Positions 19,764 to 34,973 of a stretch of DNA of 64,000 nt are shown one piece after another; the first letter of the stretch is position 1; every line of letters begins with the position of its first letter. This DNA comes from Limnomonas spitsbergensis (taxonomy: Eukaryota; Chlorophyta; Chlorophyceae; Chlamydomonadales). A model generated the notes under the pieces. That model had not been told where the DNA came from, did not search any database, and saw only the letters and a program-made list of their open reading frames with translations. The stretch is from positions 1,178,001 to 1,242,000 of the forward strand of contig JAYJMM010000112.1 of NCBI GenBank assembly GCA_037349105.1. The letters are read 5' to 3'. The translations under genes and the position numbers were made by a program.

Positions 19764-22561
19764 CTAATAGCTGGATTCGGTTGGGTCCGCCGCCCCCGTC
19801 ACAACATCCACAATCTTCTTCGCTCCCGCCTTGATGGCTTCAGCTGCGCTTGTGGCTGTGGCCTTGGCGTTCCCCATCATCCTGGAGGCCGTCGACTTCG
19901 AAGACGCTCCCACATCAGACGCTGCTGCCGCAAGGTACTCCTCGGCCTTCGCGGCTGCGTCCTTCGCGGACTCTGTGGCCTTGTAGGCAGCAGCCTTTGC
20001 TGCCTCCAGATACTCCTGCGCCTTGGCGGATGCTTCATCCGCAGCTTCCGCGGCCTTGGAGGCGGCAGCTTTTGCGGATTCTGCCGCGCTTGAGGCAGCA
20101 TTCACGGTGTGCTGTTGCCCTTGAGCCGCAGTGTCCTTTGCAAAATCCATCGCCTCACCAGCCGCAGCCTTTGATGAATCCATTATGCCCGAGGCTGTGT
20201 CCGCGACGGAACGCTGTCCCTTCCCCGCGATATCCTCTGCAGAGCCCTTGGCATGGGCCGCTGAGTCCTTTGCAGTCTCCGTCGCCTGTGAAGCTGCAGA
20301 CTTGGATGAATCCATGACGCCCGAGGCTGTGTCCGCGACGGAACGCTGTCCCTTCCCCGTGATATCCTCTGCAGAGCCCTTGGCATGGGCCGCTGTGTCC
20401 TTTGCAGTGTCCGTCGCCTGTGAAGCTGCAGACTTGGATGAATCCAGCAAGCCAGAGGCCATGTCCATCGTGGCACGCTGACCCTTAGCAGCGGCATCCT
20501 TTGCAGTATCCATGACGTTGGCGGCTGTGTCCTGGGAACCTTCCAGCACCCTACCAGCGGCGTCCTTGGCCGAGCTGACTGCCCCCTTGCCAGATGCCTT
20601 TGCAGAATCCGCCACGGAGCCAGCCTTGCCGGCAGCGTCCGAAGCAACTGGAACAGCCCAAGGGTCGGCAGCAGCAGCTCAGCCCACTTACCAATCCTCA
20701 GCATGCGATTGAAGTTGATAAAGGAATCTAGATGTTAATGATAGATCACATCAGAAAGTGTGCCTCATGCAAGACCAGTACCGTATGCCAATCACAGTAG
20801 AAGACGTGATTCTCGCTAAGGACGATGATTTTCATTGCAAGATGCAAGCAATATGTATCCTTGCTAGCAGGTGAGCAGGCTGAATCATCCGAGCCAGATA
20901 AGTCAATGAGATGTAAGCAACTTCAGATTTGTCACTGTAACAAATGCTGAAATGCCAGTCAGGTTTGGGGGGGAGCACAAACCATGTTTCACCCAACGAA
21001 CCTTCTTTGGCCTTTGCGGTGCTGTCCTCAAAAGCGCACTGCATCTGCATGAACAGCAGGGGTGTTGATAACATGGTGAGATTCGTTATCAAGGGCGGCA
21101 TGAAAGAGGCATGGCGGCTCAAATTCAAATCTTCTCGAGAACCAGCTAGCAGAGCAAGGACAAGCGACAGCAAGGGCGCGGTATACATGGACAAATACCA
21201 AGCTGCATGTCAAGATGCTAATACGTAGGAATAGTGGATGGGAGGAACATGCTGGAATACGTCTCCACCTTGGGTGCTGTGTCTCTAGACGAATCCACGG
21301 CCTCTTGGATTCCGGACTCAGCGGATTCCTTGGCTTCGCTGGCCATGTCAGCAACATTTGAAGCAGCTGTGCAGGCCAGAGGGGGGAAAGTGCGTAAGAG
21401 ATACCAGACATGCCGCCTTGCATGGATACTGAGTACAACATATAGGTCCTACAGGTCCTACATCCCTTGCTGAGTGGCTGGTATTGCACCCTTGACACTT
21501 TGGTTTGAGAACGAAAGCGATGATGCACAGCTGCGTAACAGATTACTGGTCCTGATAATAAAGAAAGAACATAACGCTACACAGGAGCATGAGGGTTAAC
21601 AGAAAGTGCAACATGTGCCAGGGCCGAGTCTGCGCTGTTACCGTGAATAGACCCCTGATCCTTGAACTTATATTGAACAAGGTATTTTTCAGTTTTGAGA
21701 CCCGCGGAATCAAGCAGGCATCACTGCTGATGTTAAGGTGCTGAGGCTGGAGCTTCAAATTCAGTCACAACAGGGCGTGCGGCCGGCAGGGATTGGGGCA
21801 GCGAAGCCTGCTGCTTTGGTCACAGACTTGAGGCTGGTCAAAGCTTGAACCACATCGGCCCGGTGACGGCTGTTCCCTTTAGGTGGTCTGGCGCGCACTA
21901 AAATGAACACTAGCCAGGCGAGCACGCGAGCAGATGGTTTCCATCCACTGACAAAGTATCATTTTCATATGCCTGCATCTTACCTTTCTGGACGTCTCCC
22001 TCTACCTGCGTGCAAAAACGGCACATGGACATCAGGTGTCAGTGGGCACGGGTGTGAATCTTTCATATCAGTGACTGTCAGGCCCTGAAGGAAATAATGA
22101 ATTCCTTGAGAAATTATTAAGTGGGTTTCGTTGGCATGCATTCCATTAACAACATTGTTTAGAGATGTAGAGTTTGATCCAGAGGCCATGAGCCGAATTC
22201 CCGAATTGTGCACTTGTGCTGAACATCCAGTGAGACCCCCCCACTTTCCAGTCACAAAAGGCAGGTAGGCACACAAATCTTAAGCTGCACAAGGAAATCA
22301 GATTGCTGGCTTAGTTCATGCTGGTCAAGGCAATTATTTCAATGTAGGAGGTAGGAGGTAAGGCAGCAACAAGTATTGGTCCGAAGTAAGAAGAGGTGCC
22401 AGGCAAGCAAGCTACCAAGCGGCTTCCATCCCTTCAAAACTTCATGGACTCACAGGGTTGGTTCCGTGGAAATCGGAAACAGCGGCCCGACTGGCTGGTA
22501 GTGATGACGTGGTCACCAGTAGCGCGATCGACACGAGAGCCAATAATGATGACGAACGCAT
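19764..22561 (-). CDS. Secretory LEA-like alanine-rich helical repeat protein
   Basis: Five exons in phase: 22561-22454, 22005-21984 (a 22-nt microexon), 21366-21269, 21044(or 21038)-21002, 20647-19764. They give about 384 aa. Residues 1-26 form a signal peptide (MRSSSLLALVSIALLVTTSS, then LPASRA/A). The rest is almost entirely Ala, Lys, Ser, Asp, Glu, Thr and Gly in amphipathic 11-mer-like patterns (AKDTAAHAKGSAEDI), typical of group 3 LEA or apolipoprotein-like helices. A 43-residue unit beginning GQRSVADTASG is repeated about three times. LEA proteins protect membranes and proteins during drying or freezing; entry to the secretory pathway here is inferred from the signal peptide. The weakest points are the GTTCG donor of exon 4 and its two possible acceptors 6 nt apart. 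Confidence 0.75.
21765..21905 (-). mobile_element. MITE-like family A copy (LEA gene intron 2)
   Basis: GCGAAGCCTGCTGCTTTGG and GGCCCGGTGACGGCTGTTCC lead to a right end GGCGCGCACTAAAATGAACA, a good example of the family terminus. Confidence 0.55.
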
Positions 22562-22800
22562 GGTGTTTTTGTCGTTGCAGATTGCGTTGTTGAAGATATA
22601 TAATTTGCGTTTGCCGCTGCCTATGTGCCCTTTTTGCTTGATTGCTGACGGAAGTAGCGGCAAGGTGCTTAAAAGTAGGGTTTCTACGGGAATCACGCCC
22701 CTAGGATAACGTCCGATTTCTTCCTGACTCGACAAAACGCACGTCAGATGCTCGTTGACGTCACCATTTTCATTATGAACTCTGCTTCAGTACTAGCTGA
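22562..22800 (-). promoter_or_regulatory. Likely promoter region of the LEA-like gene, with a CRE palindrome
   Basis: TGACGTCA, the CRE/bZIP palindrome, lies at 22756-22763, about 195 bp upstream of the start codon on minus. bZIP factors commonly control stress genes, but the link here is inference from one 8-bp site. Confidence 0.3.
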
Positions 22801-24166
22801 GTCTCATCACGAGCAAGAGTAAGTGTTTCCTGGTCAGCATCCAGGGTTTCAGGAAGGTGCGATTACAGGCTTTCCATTCAGTCCAGAGCCTCCAGGATTT
22901 CAAGAAGGCTGCAGCTGGAACATGAGGGACTCAGCCGCCCATTCCGCCAATACCGCCCATTCCGCCAAGACTATGAACAGGCTGCAGCTGGACCTCCAGC
23001 AGCAAAACATCAATGCATGTCACAACTTATTGTAGATGTTAAATACAAAGTAAATCCCATCAAATAGGTAAGGGTGGTGCTTACTTATGCATTTATTTTC
23101 AAGACGTCAATGATGTCTCATCCACCTAATTGTTCATAGTTTGCCCCTTTCAACATGTCTCACCCACAGGGCTTTCCACTGACTGAGATGGCTAGGCCCG
23201 CAGCTGAGCAATTCTCCCCCTTGGGACGACAAAGAGACATGGCTGCTGGCAAGATGCACCCGCCACCCCGTCCGTGTGTCAAAGGGCATACACAGATGAC
23301 ACAGGCAGGCTCAAGCCGTTTGTGGATGAGGGGCTAGCTCAGTAGTAACAAGTGAGGCCCTGCATAATGCTGGGCATCAAGGCATTCTATACCCTCAAAT
23401 CAAATTGGATTGCTAGCATTTTGACCATGTCTTGTCTTCCTCGAGGCTTGGATATCCCGCAGAGACATAACGCCAGATGGGAGGGCCGCCATCCGCTCAC
23501 GAAGACGAGGTGCCCAGCAGTCTAACAATAACTGGGGCCCAATAGAAAGGAGCGTCCGACTGCCAAGCTGGTGAGGCAGTGGGTCCCACGGGGGAGCCCA
23601 TCGTCAGAGTGGAGATACATCTGGTCAATGGCGGGGTGGATGGCAATACGGTATGGCAGGGAATTAGTTTATTTGTTCGTGACTCAGCTACAGGCCAGCT
23701 ACACTCCAGCCTCCTGCCGGAGACCCCAGATGTGGCCAGCCATGCTGCTTGGCTTGCTGGCCGTAGGCCGTTCCAGGTTTGATCCGAATCGGGCCTTTGG
23801 CAGCCGTGGGTGGCCAGCCAATGGTGGCCTTGTGACCACCTAGTTAAGTTATTTAGCAAGATGCTAGTTTTCAGGGCATGGTTGCACAATCCGGCTACAC
23901 CCGAGTCATATCCATTGGTATGCTGGTTGGCACGAACTGACTAACTTCGACTCAGTGGCACGACTTGTGAATATGTCTACTTTTGTGTTGTGCAATCCAT
24001 GCGCAATGCTCGTCTCATGCAATGGAGTGTCAGCCAGTCAGCCACCTTGGTAGTGCTCAAAGCAGACGTGCTTCAGGTCTAAGGCTAAAGACAATTCTTT
24101 GATTGTCGAACCTAAACCCGGTATTGTGTCGCGGACGTGGTAATAAGGGGTCATTCATCATAGACA
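22801..24166. other. Gene-free stretch
   Basis: Contains short imperfect direct repeats near 22840-22990 (TTTCAGGAAGG/TTTCAAGAAGG; CCGCCCATTCCGCCAA twice) and a MITE copy near 23.7 kb. No coding signal was recognised. Confidence 0.4.
23665..23840 (-). mobile_element. MITE-like family A copy
   Basis: Begins TTTATTTGTTCGTGACTCAG and carries CTGGCCGTAGGCCGTTCCAG. It is closest to the copy in PLGG1 intron 3. Confidence 0.5.
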
Positions 24167-24266
24167 GGGGAGTTTGGTCTAGTGGCATGATTCCTGCTTC
24201 GGGTTCGGAGCTCGCTCGCTACGTAGAGCATGCAGGAGGTCGTGGGTTCGATTCCCGCAACTCCCC
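24167..24266 (+). tRNA. tRNA-Pro (anticodon CGG) with a 27-nt intron
   Basis: The acceptor stem GGGGAGT pairs fully with ACTCCCC. The D-arm has TAGTGG, and the T-arm GTGGG-TTCGATT-CCCGC is perfect. The anticodon arm is CCTGC-TTCGGG / T-GCAGG with CGG at 24200-24202, which reads CCG codons. An intron at 24204-24230 follows position 37, the canonical site for nuclear tRNA introns. TTTT at 24268-24271 is a Pol III terminator. The overall sequence is very like plant tRNA-Pro. Confidence 0.93.
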
Positions 24267-24271
24267 ATTTT

Positions 24272-25734
24272 ACTGCCGAGAAACCCGAATGAAATCATGA
24301 CTACCATCACTATCAGATTGAACTACTACAATAATCATGGGCAATTGCAATGAATTGAAGTTCAAGTTTCTCAAATGGGTGTATCTCACATGCATGCAAG
24401 GTTAATGTACATTCTGTGGAAGTTGATGCCGCCATGCGCCGATGTCATCCGCCATGAATTCATGCTAGATACAGTCCGGCCACGTCATGGCCATGGGCCA
24501 TGCCTGTTGCACAAAAGTCACGTAAAGCTCAAGATGAGGAGGCTGAAGCCATTTTCAAGCAGAGATTGTGCACTGTGATTCTTGTGTAGTGGTAATGTAT
24601 GTGGAGGGTAAAATGGGTAAGTTTCCTATATTCCTACCAGGAGGCGGAAGAAAATTAATGCAATGTTGAGCCCTGGAATTTCCAAGTTGAACTTGCATTC
24701 CTTTGAGCCCTAAGGATCCATGCTCAGGGCGCCTAGGGAAGTTTTTCCCTAAGGATATTTTACAGTCTAAGGAATTTTGGAGTCGGAAACAATACTGTCA
24801 CAATCAGCTTAAATTCAATTTCCATTCAACCTAAATCTGCATGAATCGGAAAAGTAAACACCAGGGTAGTATACCTCCGGGCGTAAGCAGGATGTACTCA
24901 CTAAAGATTTTCGAAAAGTGGAGAGACAGCAATGGTCCGTAAAATTTCCAGCGCTCAACGTACATTCTGCATCACAACTCAATGAAATTGCTGATTGGTC
25001 CTATACGGCTTCTACTACAACATGCTGCGAGCCCTGGCTGGCTTACTTCATCCAGATCATACTGGGGTGTCAGACCGCAGCTCATCCCGGTGCATCTCCT
25101 ACAGAGCTTATCATAGGGGGCCTACCTCATGGTCATTCTCGTCGCATACGGTCAGCAGGGGGCTGAAGACGTGGTGTCAAGCCTAGCTGACCAGTCGCAG
25201 CAGCCCACCGGCCTGCCATGAGTGGTCTAGCGCCAACTGAATAAACCGAACACAGTTTGTTAGTCGTTGCGGCAGGTTCACAAGCGATGATGTGCATGTC
25301 ATCGGTAAAGTGCAATGCATGGGCGCATGCCAAGCCTAAAATTTTGGGTAGGGAAGAGGGACGTCTTGCCACCTGTTGTCCACTCTTCCCAAGTGCTCTA
25401 CACGTCATGCACATGGGCACAACGAATGACAATCGGGAAGTCCCGTTAAATGACCCTTTCATATTTCCCCCTGATGTATGACCAGGAATGCGCTGATTTA
25501 AGGGCAACTGTGTCTGAAAGAGCACCTTTACAGGTTCTAATTCGTGGGACTGCTCAAACTGCTCCAGAATTTACCATATCAAGTCTCGGGTTGCTAAATT
25601 CGCCGGTCGCATGTTTACTTCTTTGGTGTGGCTGCACAATTTTAGGTCCAGATGACTCTGAGCCATCAGATCTCAACAAAGAGAGATGGACCCAGCCCTG
25701 CCAGGGAGGAATCAATAAGCCAGTGGCTAGGAGT
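24272..25734. other. Gene-free stretch
   Basis: No domain-bearing ORF. Short inverted motifs occur near 24700-24770 (CCTAAGGATCC, CCTAAGGATATTT), but nothing that can be assigned. Confidence 0.35.
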
Positions 25735-26560
25735 CAATAACTTTACACCTCTGGGACCGCTCAAAGCTCGGCCGCGTGGGCGCCCAGCTGTTCAGAAGGG
25801 AGTGGCTAGGAGTGTTGAGCTATCCTGTCTCAGACAATGAGAACATGACATGCACCAGCTGAGCACACGAACCCCACTGACAGGGGGCAGATGGACAAAT
25901 CCACTTCCATAGCTATCTCATATGTTTAATTCAAGATGTCAATGACGTTACACCTCTGGGCCCTGCTCAAGAAGGCTTCGTGGGCACCTAACAATTCGGT
26001 TGGGGGGAGAAGGAAAAAGGAGAGGAGTGAGGAGAAGGGGAAGGAAAATTAAGGGACGGACAAAAGACTGGAAAAGAAATAAGCCAAAGGAATATCCTCA
26101 GCCTCTAGTCTGAAATGTCTTTGCCTCAAGAATATCTACCAAATCTTCTATAGAAGCTATGGCCTCTCACCCATGCCGGCCCCGGTACAACTTGTGAAAG
26201 TCTCTGGCGTTACACTTGTGGGCCCTGCTAACATAGGTTTGTCTATGTCAGAGTCCAACTGCTGTGTTGGAAACCAAAGAGAAAATAAAACAGCATGAGA
26301 GAAACATGAGGAAAAGACTCTCCCAGAGGGGGGGGGGAATCCGGTTCCCCAGCCCCTCCAGAGTCTAGCCCTGGACTAGTTGGACCACAGCTTCCCACCC
26401 TGCCCCAGTACAACTAGTGAAAGTACGTGGCACCATCCAGAGGGCCTGCCCACCCCCACTCCCTCAGCTTCTCCTTGACGATGGGGCACTGGAAGCAATC
26501 ACGTAGCAACTAGCACATCCTCCACATGCTAACTCTCCAATAATATCCCTAGCAGCAAAC
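25735..26560 (-). mobile_element. Non-LTR retroelement 3' fragments (family B), two insertions
   Basis: Tails start on plus at TCAATAACTTTACACCTCT (25735) and GTCAATGACGTTACACCTC (25936). The second is longer: 26390-26540 matches, at DNA level, the zinc-knuckle end of the element at 31.8-31.95 kb (GCCTGCCCACCCCCACTCCC, GGGGCACTGGAAGCA). A tail-like GGCGTTACACTTGTGGGCCC is embedded at about 26209, so insertions may be nested. Confidence 0.55.
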
Positions 26561-27223
26561 ATCTCACCTTTGTATCGATGTTTTTTCTTTGCATCTTCAT
26601 GGAGGGCATCTTGCATGCACTGATCCAAGGAGACTGCGGGGAGACTGTGATCGTCCGCTCACCGGAGGCAAGGTAGCCCCCTGGCAAATGCTTGAATCAT
26701 TACAACTGAGCTCTAATCCTGGTTCTTATCGGTTATTGTAGCATGGAAAAGTTTACTTGCCTCCTGTCACATCCCAGGACCAGACATAGATTTCATGTGG
26801 CTTGAAATCGGGAAGCAAGGAGTACCGGTAGTTCACTACGGTGTGTCCATCAATGCTGTGTGGATCATGCAAATTGGGGTGTCTGCCTCCTGGGCTCCTG
26901 TCATGAACTCATGACGCAATGTGGACGCTCCTCCTCCGTGGGGTTTAGGAACGCATGAACGTTCACACTCCAGACCTTCAACCGGAAGCGGAAGACAGCA
27001 CTCGCCTGCCCGGATGCCCGCTCTGGGTGTACAGCATTTCAAATGTCGTATTCCCCGAGACGCGCTCTGACATTTTCGTCCTTTCTTTCTGTGCAACTTG
27101 CACGTTCTCTCTAGGATAGCCAATTACTTATCAAGATTGTCGCTTTAGTTTCGTGTGTGGTCTGGTGACACTGCTTTGTTCACAGAAACCCGTTCCTACG
27201 TGATCTGACGCCTCTTGCTCTCT
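26561..27223. promoter_or_regulatory. Upstream region of the ArfGAP gene
   Basis: No gene recognised. TACCGGTA is at 26823. The final ~200 bp before the ATG presumably hold the promoter, but no TATA-like or other defined site was recognised. Confidence 0.3.
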
Positions 27224-31187
<3,964 letters not shown>

Positions 31188-31382
31188 TTTCAGTTGAAGT
31201 GTCGTGACAAGATTGTCAAAAACGTAACACCTCTGGGCAAGATTGTACGATGGCGTTCCCTCCCCTGCCCAGTTCAGCATGCGGTTTGGTTCATCGTGAT
31301 CATGGGCTCTGCCCCTTACCGCACGTTGCAGGCTTTTTATCACATTAACACTTGTGTATACACATTTGCTGGGAACCAGTCC

Positions 31383-33600
31383 CGGCACTTGATTCTGTCA
31401 ATAACGTTGCACCTCCGGGCCCGCTCAAAGCTCGGCCGCGTGGGCGCCCAACTGTTCAGAAGGGAGTAAAGAAGGAACTAAAAGGAAGAGAGGGGGAAAG
31501 GAACAAAAGGAGAGGCTGGGAAGACAAAGAAGACCAAGTCCAACACCTGAGTTCCACTAGAGACTAGCCCTCAACAAGGCCTCTAAGAAAATAAAGTCCA
31601 GAAAAGCAAGCGTATCCCACCCCTGCTTGGCCGCGAGGGCGCCCCACTGATGAGAAGGGAGAAGAGAAGAAACTAAAAAGGGGGCAAACAACAAAAACAA
31701 AAAGGACCAAAAGAGAAGGCCGGAAAGGCCAACGACATCGGCCTCAGAAACCCTGGAGACTAACCCTCAATAATGCCCACAGCACAGTCCACAAAAGCAA
31801 GTGCGTCCCACCCATGCTCAGCCTGATACAACTGGTGGAAGTTAGTGGCAGCGTCCGGAGGACCTGCCCACCCCCGCTCCCGTAACTGCTCCATGACACT
31901 AGGGCACTGGAAGCACACATGCAGCGCATCCTCTACCTGCTCGCTATCCCCCCGTGCCCAACACCGCTGGCAGCAGCGTGCCTGTCGCCGCTGACAGTTG
32001 CGCCGTCCTCTGGTATCAGCAGTGCTGATCGCGCCAAGCCGGAGTCGCAAATTGGTGCGCACACAGGCACACTCCCTCTGACTAGTGCGGCTCTTGGTTT
32101 GCGCCAGCACGGCACCCGCCGTGGACTGGACCCTGGCGCGGTAGGTCGCCGCAGATCTGTGCTCGGTGGTAGGGTCCCTGGGGTCCCCACCGCCGCTTGC
32201 GTCCAGCCGTGCTTGCTCGTAGGCTGCGTCAACGAGTGTCAACACCTCTGTGACGGGTAGGCGCTGTAGGGCAGCTGCTGCCTCGCGCAAGGTGGGCCGG
32301 TGGGGGTGGCTGCCCCCCGCTCCAGCTCCTCTAATGCACCCAGCAGATCAGAGCACCAGGTGCGGCCGCCAGTGCCCTGGCTGATTGCAAGCTGCATATC
32401 TGCTGCCATGGCTTGAGCCATGAGAGGGCTGTATTGCTGTGCCTCCGGTGCCACCGCTGCATTGTAGAATTGGAGGATATGGGCCCACCAGTCTCGCTGT
32501 AGTGGCTGGAGCTGCAGCTCTCTCATGACTCCCCAACTGGCGGCTGATGCAGGTAGCCCCGCAGCCTGGCGTAGGTGCCGGAGCAAGCTGGACTGCATTT
32601 TGCTGGAGAGACATTGCCGCGGCCGAAAGTGGCTGGTGGCCCACACCACGTCGCCGTAGTTGGCCGCAGGCGCTGCGTACTCAGCTGCCAGCCTGATGCG
32701 GGTTGGAAGATGGCGCCTTAGGCCCACCTTAGCTACCATGCGGCGAACACGGTGCAGCGCGGCAGCCAAAGGCGCCTGTCTACCCTCCATGGCCCTGTTC
32801 ACGCCGCCGCTTTCGTGCTGAGTGATGCCCAAGAATTTGAATTCTTGGACACGCTTCAACACGGTACGGTCAGGGCCATAAACGCAAACATGGGCTGGCT
32901 GTCGGCGCTGCGCTGCTAAGCAGCTGCCAAACTCCATGATCTCTGTCTTACTGACATTGACCTGAAGCTGTTTATGTCCCGCATATTCATGCAAGGCATC
33001 AAGCATGCGTTGCAGCCCTGCTCTGGGGTGCGGGCTAGCAAGGAGAGGTCATCCGCATACAGCAGGCAGCGTAGCTGTCGCCCCGCCTGCATCTCAATGC
33101 CCTCTGCCGGGCACTTGGCTGCGAGCATGGCCGGCAGGTCACTGAGGTAAAGGCTAAAGAGCAGGGGGCTCAGGGGGCAGCCCTGTTTGATGCCTCTGGT
33201 GCAAGGCACAGGACCAGTGCGCTTGTGGCCGTCAGTGAGCGTGTAAACTGCACCGGCATAAAGCGCTTGCACCGCGCGTAACAGGCATGCAGGCATGTGA
33301 AGATGCTCGCATAAATGCCGCCACAGCTGCTCCTGGGGCACGCTGTCATAGGCCTTTGTGAAGTCCACAAAGGCCACATGCAGCTTGCCACGGCCTGCAG
33401 CTGCCCGTTGAGCATGGACTGCATGCCTGAGGAGGAAAGCAGCCTGGAGCTTGCTACGGCGCTGTTGAAAACCAAACTGCTCAGAAGGGACTTGGCCGTG
33501 CAATCGCGCCCACTCATCAGTGATGACAGTGAGCATGATTCTGTGACGCCCCCACTGCAATCTACCGCCCACCTTGCCTGGGGTTTCTTACATATAACCG
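31383..33600 (-). pseudogene. Non-LTR (LINE-type) retrotransposon, 5'-truncated and frameshifted
   Basis: On minus, 33590-33012 encodes reverse transcriptase motifs: FVDFTKAYDSV, GIKQGCPLSPLLFSLYLSDL and the catalytic LLYADDLSLLA. The frame then shifts near 33010 to the thumb region (KTEIMEFG, KFLGITQHESGG, to 32239). It shifts again near 32300 to a C-terminal zinc-knuckle region with CCQRC, then EDALHVCFQCP (to 31760). The 3' end has the family B tail (GGGCGCCCACGCGGCCGAGC) and stops at a GTTATTGAC. The truncated 5' end abuts a SINE tail at 33605. No endonuclease is present and the copy is dead, but it is the best master for all family B tails in the window. Confidence 0.85.
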
Positions 33601-33604
33601 CTAC

Positions 33605-33852
33605 AGGTTTAGAACGGTGCATACCCGCTGGGCCCTGCTGAATACCGTTCAAATATGATAGATGATTACCGACATCAAAGATAAATACCGTTACCGATAT
33701 GAGAGAGAATACCGGCATGAGAGATAAATCCAACCAACCTGGGAAGTGACTATTCTGACATCAATCAACGTTCTGGAATTGAACTTGCCCATCCCCTATC
33801 AGCCCCACGCAGTCCAGCATTCAGCAGGGCCCAATGGATATGCACAGTTCAA
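33605..33852. mobile_element. SINE tail fragments around a short TACCG-rich spacer
   Basis: TTTAGAACGGTGCATACCCG (33607) and its opposite-facing partner CCCCACGCAGTCCAGCATTC to ATGCACAGTTCAAAAC (to 33852) are inverted tail pieces of family C. Between them lie repeats of GATAAATACCG / GAGATAAATCC. Confidence 0.45.
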
Positions 33853-34036
33853 AACTTGCTGCCGTGTAAAGGCATGCCCACAGGCAAGCAGCTTTTAGCC
33901 AATGTCTTCCATTACTATCTTGGCGGTTCTGAAAGTTTGCTAGGATTTAATGAGGCGTCAGACTTCCCCACAGACCTCAAGTGTAGTTTCATCATCATTT
34001 CCATATTACGTCGCGAGCCAATAGCTCTACAGGTCA

Positions 34037-34230
34037 ATCAATGACGTTACACCTGTGGGCCCTGTTCAAAAAGGCTCGGCCGCGTGGGCGCCTAGGGACA
34101 GGGAAAAAGGAAAAGGGAGGAAGAAAGTGAAGGGTCAGACAAAAGGCTAGAAATGAAAGGCTAAGTAAGTCCCAGCCTCTGAGAACGTCCAAGCCTAAAC
34201 GACATGTTCAACATCTTCCTCAAAAGCCAG
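34037..34230 (-). mobile_element. Non-LTR retroelement 3' tail (family B)
   Basis: Begins on plus with GTCAATCAATGACGTTACAC and GGCTCGGCCGCGTGGGCGCC, then runs into the purine-rich complement (GGGAAAAAGGAAAAGGGAGG). Confidence 0.6.
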
Positions 34231-34973
34231 GGGCGTGTCAAGTTTTGCACACCAAATTTAAGATGGATTTATTACCGGTATGCCCAGCAGCTGCATTGGA
34301 CACAAAACAGATAACGGAATAGCTATGATTGTCATCTGGCCAGAAAATATACGTTTCCCAGGCCCATTTCTCACCAATCCCTAGGACGAGTGTTTAAAGA
34401 CAATTTAGAAATGTTCCAACCAAGCTCCACAACTGGGGCAAGGGATCCCCCCACAGGGTACCTGTCGCTCTCCACCGCTGCAATTTATTACCTGCGACTG
34501 AGTCTACGGCCACTATGTTTTGTCATCTGCAAGTGGGCATCATGTCCCATTCTCAATGGTTTGAGGTATATTACAGAAGGTGAGGTAGCTTAATTCAAAT
34601 TCACACTTTGAAAATCTCTTTACTACTTGCACACAATGAATTTAGTTAAGTCCTCTTTGGAGGTTTGTCGACCTAAAAGGCAAATTACCACATCACAATC
34701 GAGTTCAAAATGGGGGAAGGAAATAAAGTCCAGGCTTTAGAGGATGGGCAGCTAAATGCACCTCCAAACAGGCACTATCCGCTCACTAATATTTCAGCAA
34801 ATGAAAACCTGCGTTGAAAAAATCTAGTAACTCCTGTGCTGTCCTAACCCCCCTGGCTATACCAGATACCAGGAATCCCCTTCCCTCGGCTAAAGCCTAA
34901 ATCTGTCACTCAAGGCCTAAAAGGCCCCTGCTCACAGCAACATACACGAGACCCAGATCTACTTGAAGACTAC
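34231..34973. other. Gene-free stretch
   Basis: AT-richer than its surroundings, with TACCGGTA at 34273. Nothing else recognised; it is presumably 3' flank of the tektin gene. Confidence 0.35.

Noticed and set aside
19850..20481. Plus-strand ORFs opposite the LEA-like exon
   Set aside because: Shadows of the GC-rich repetitive coding strand; the minus frame has splice sites, a signal peptide and helical periodicity.
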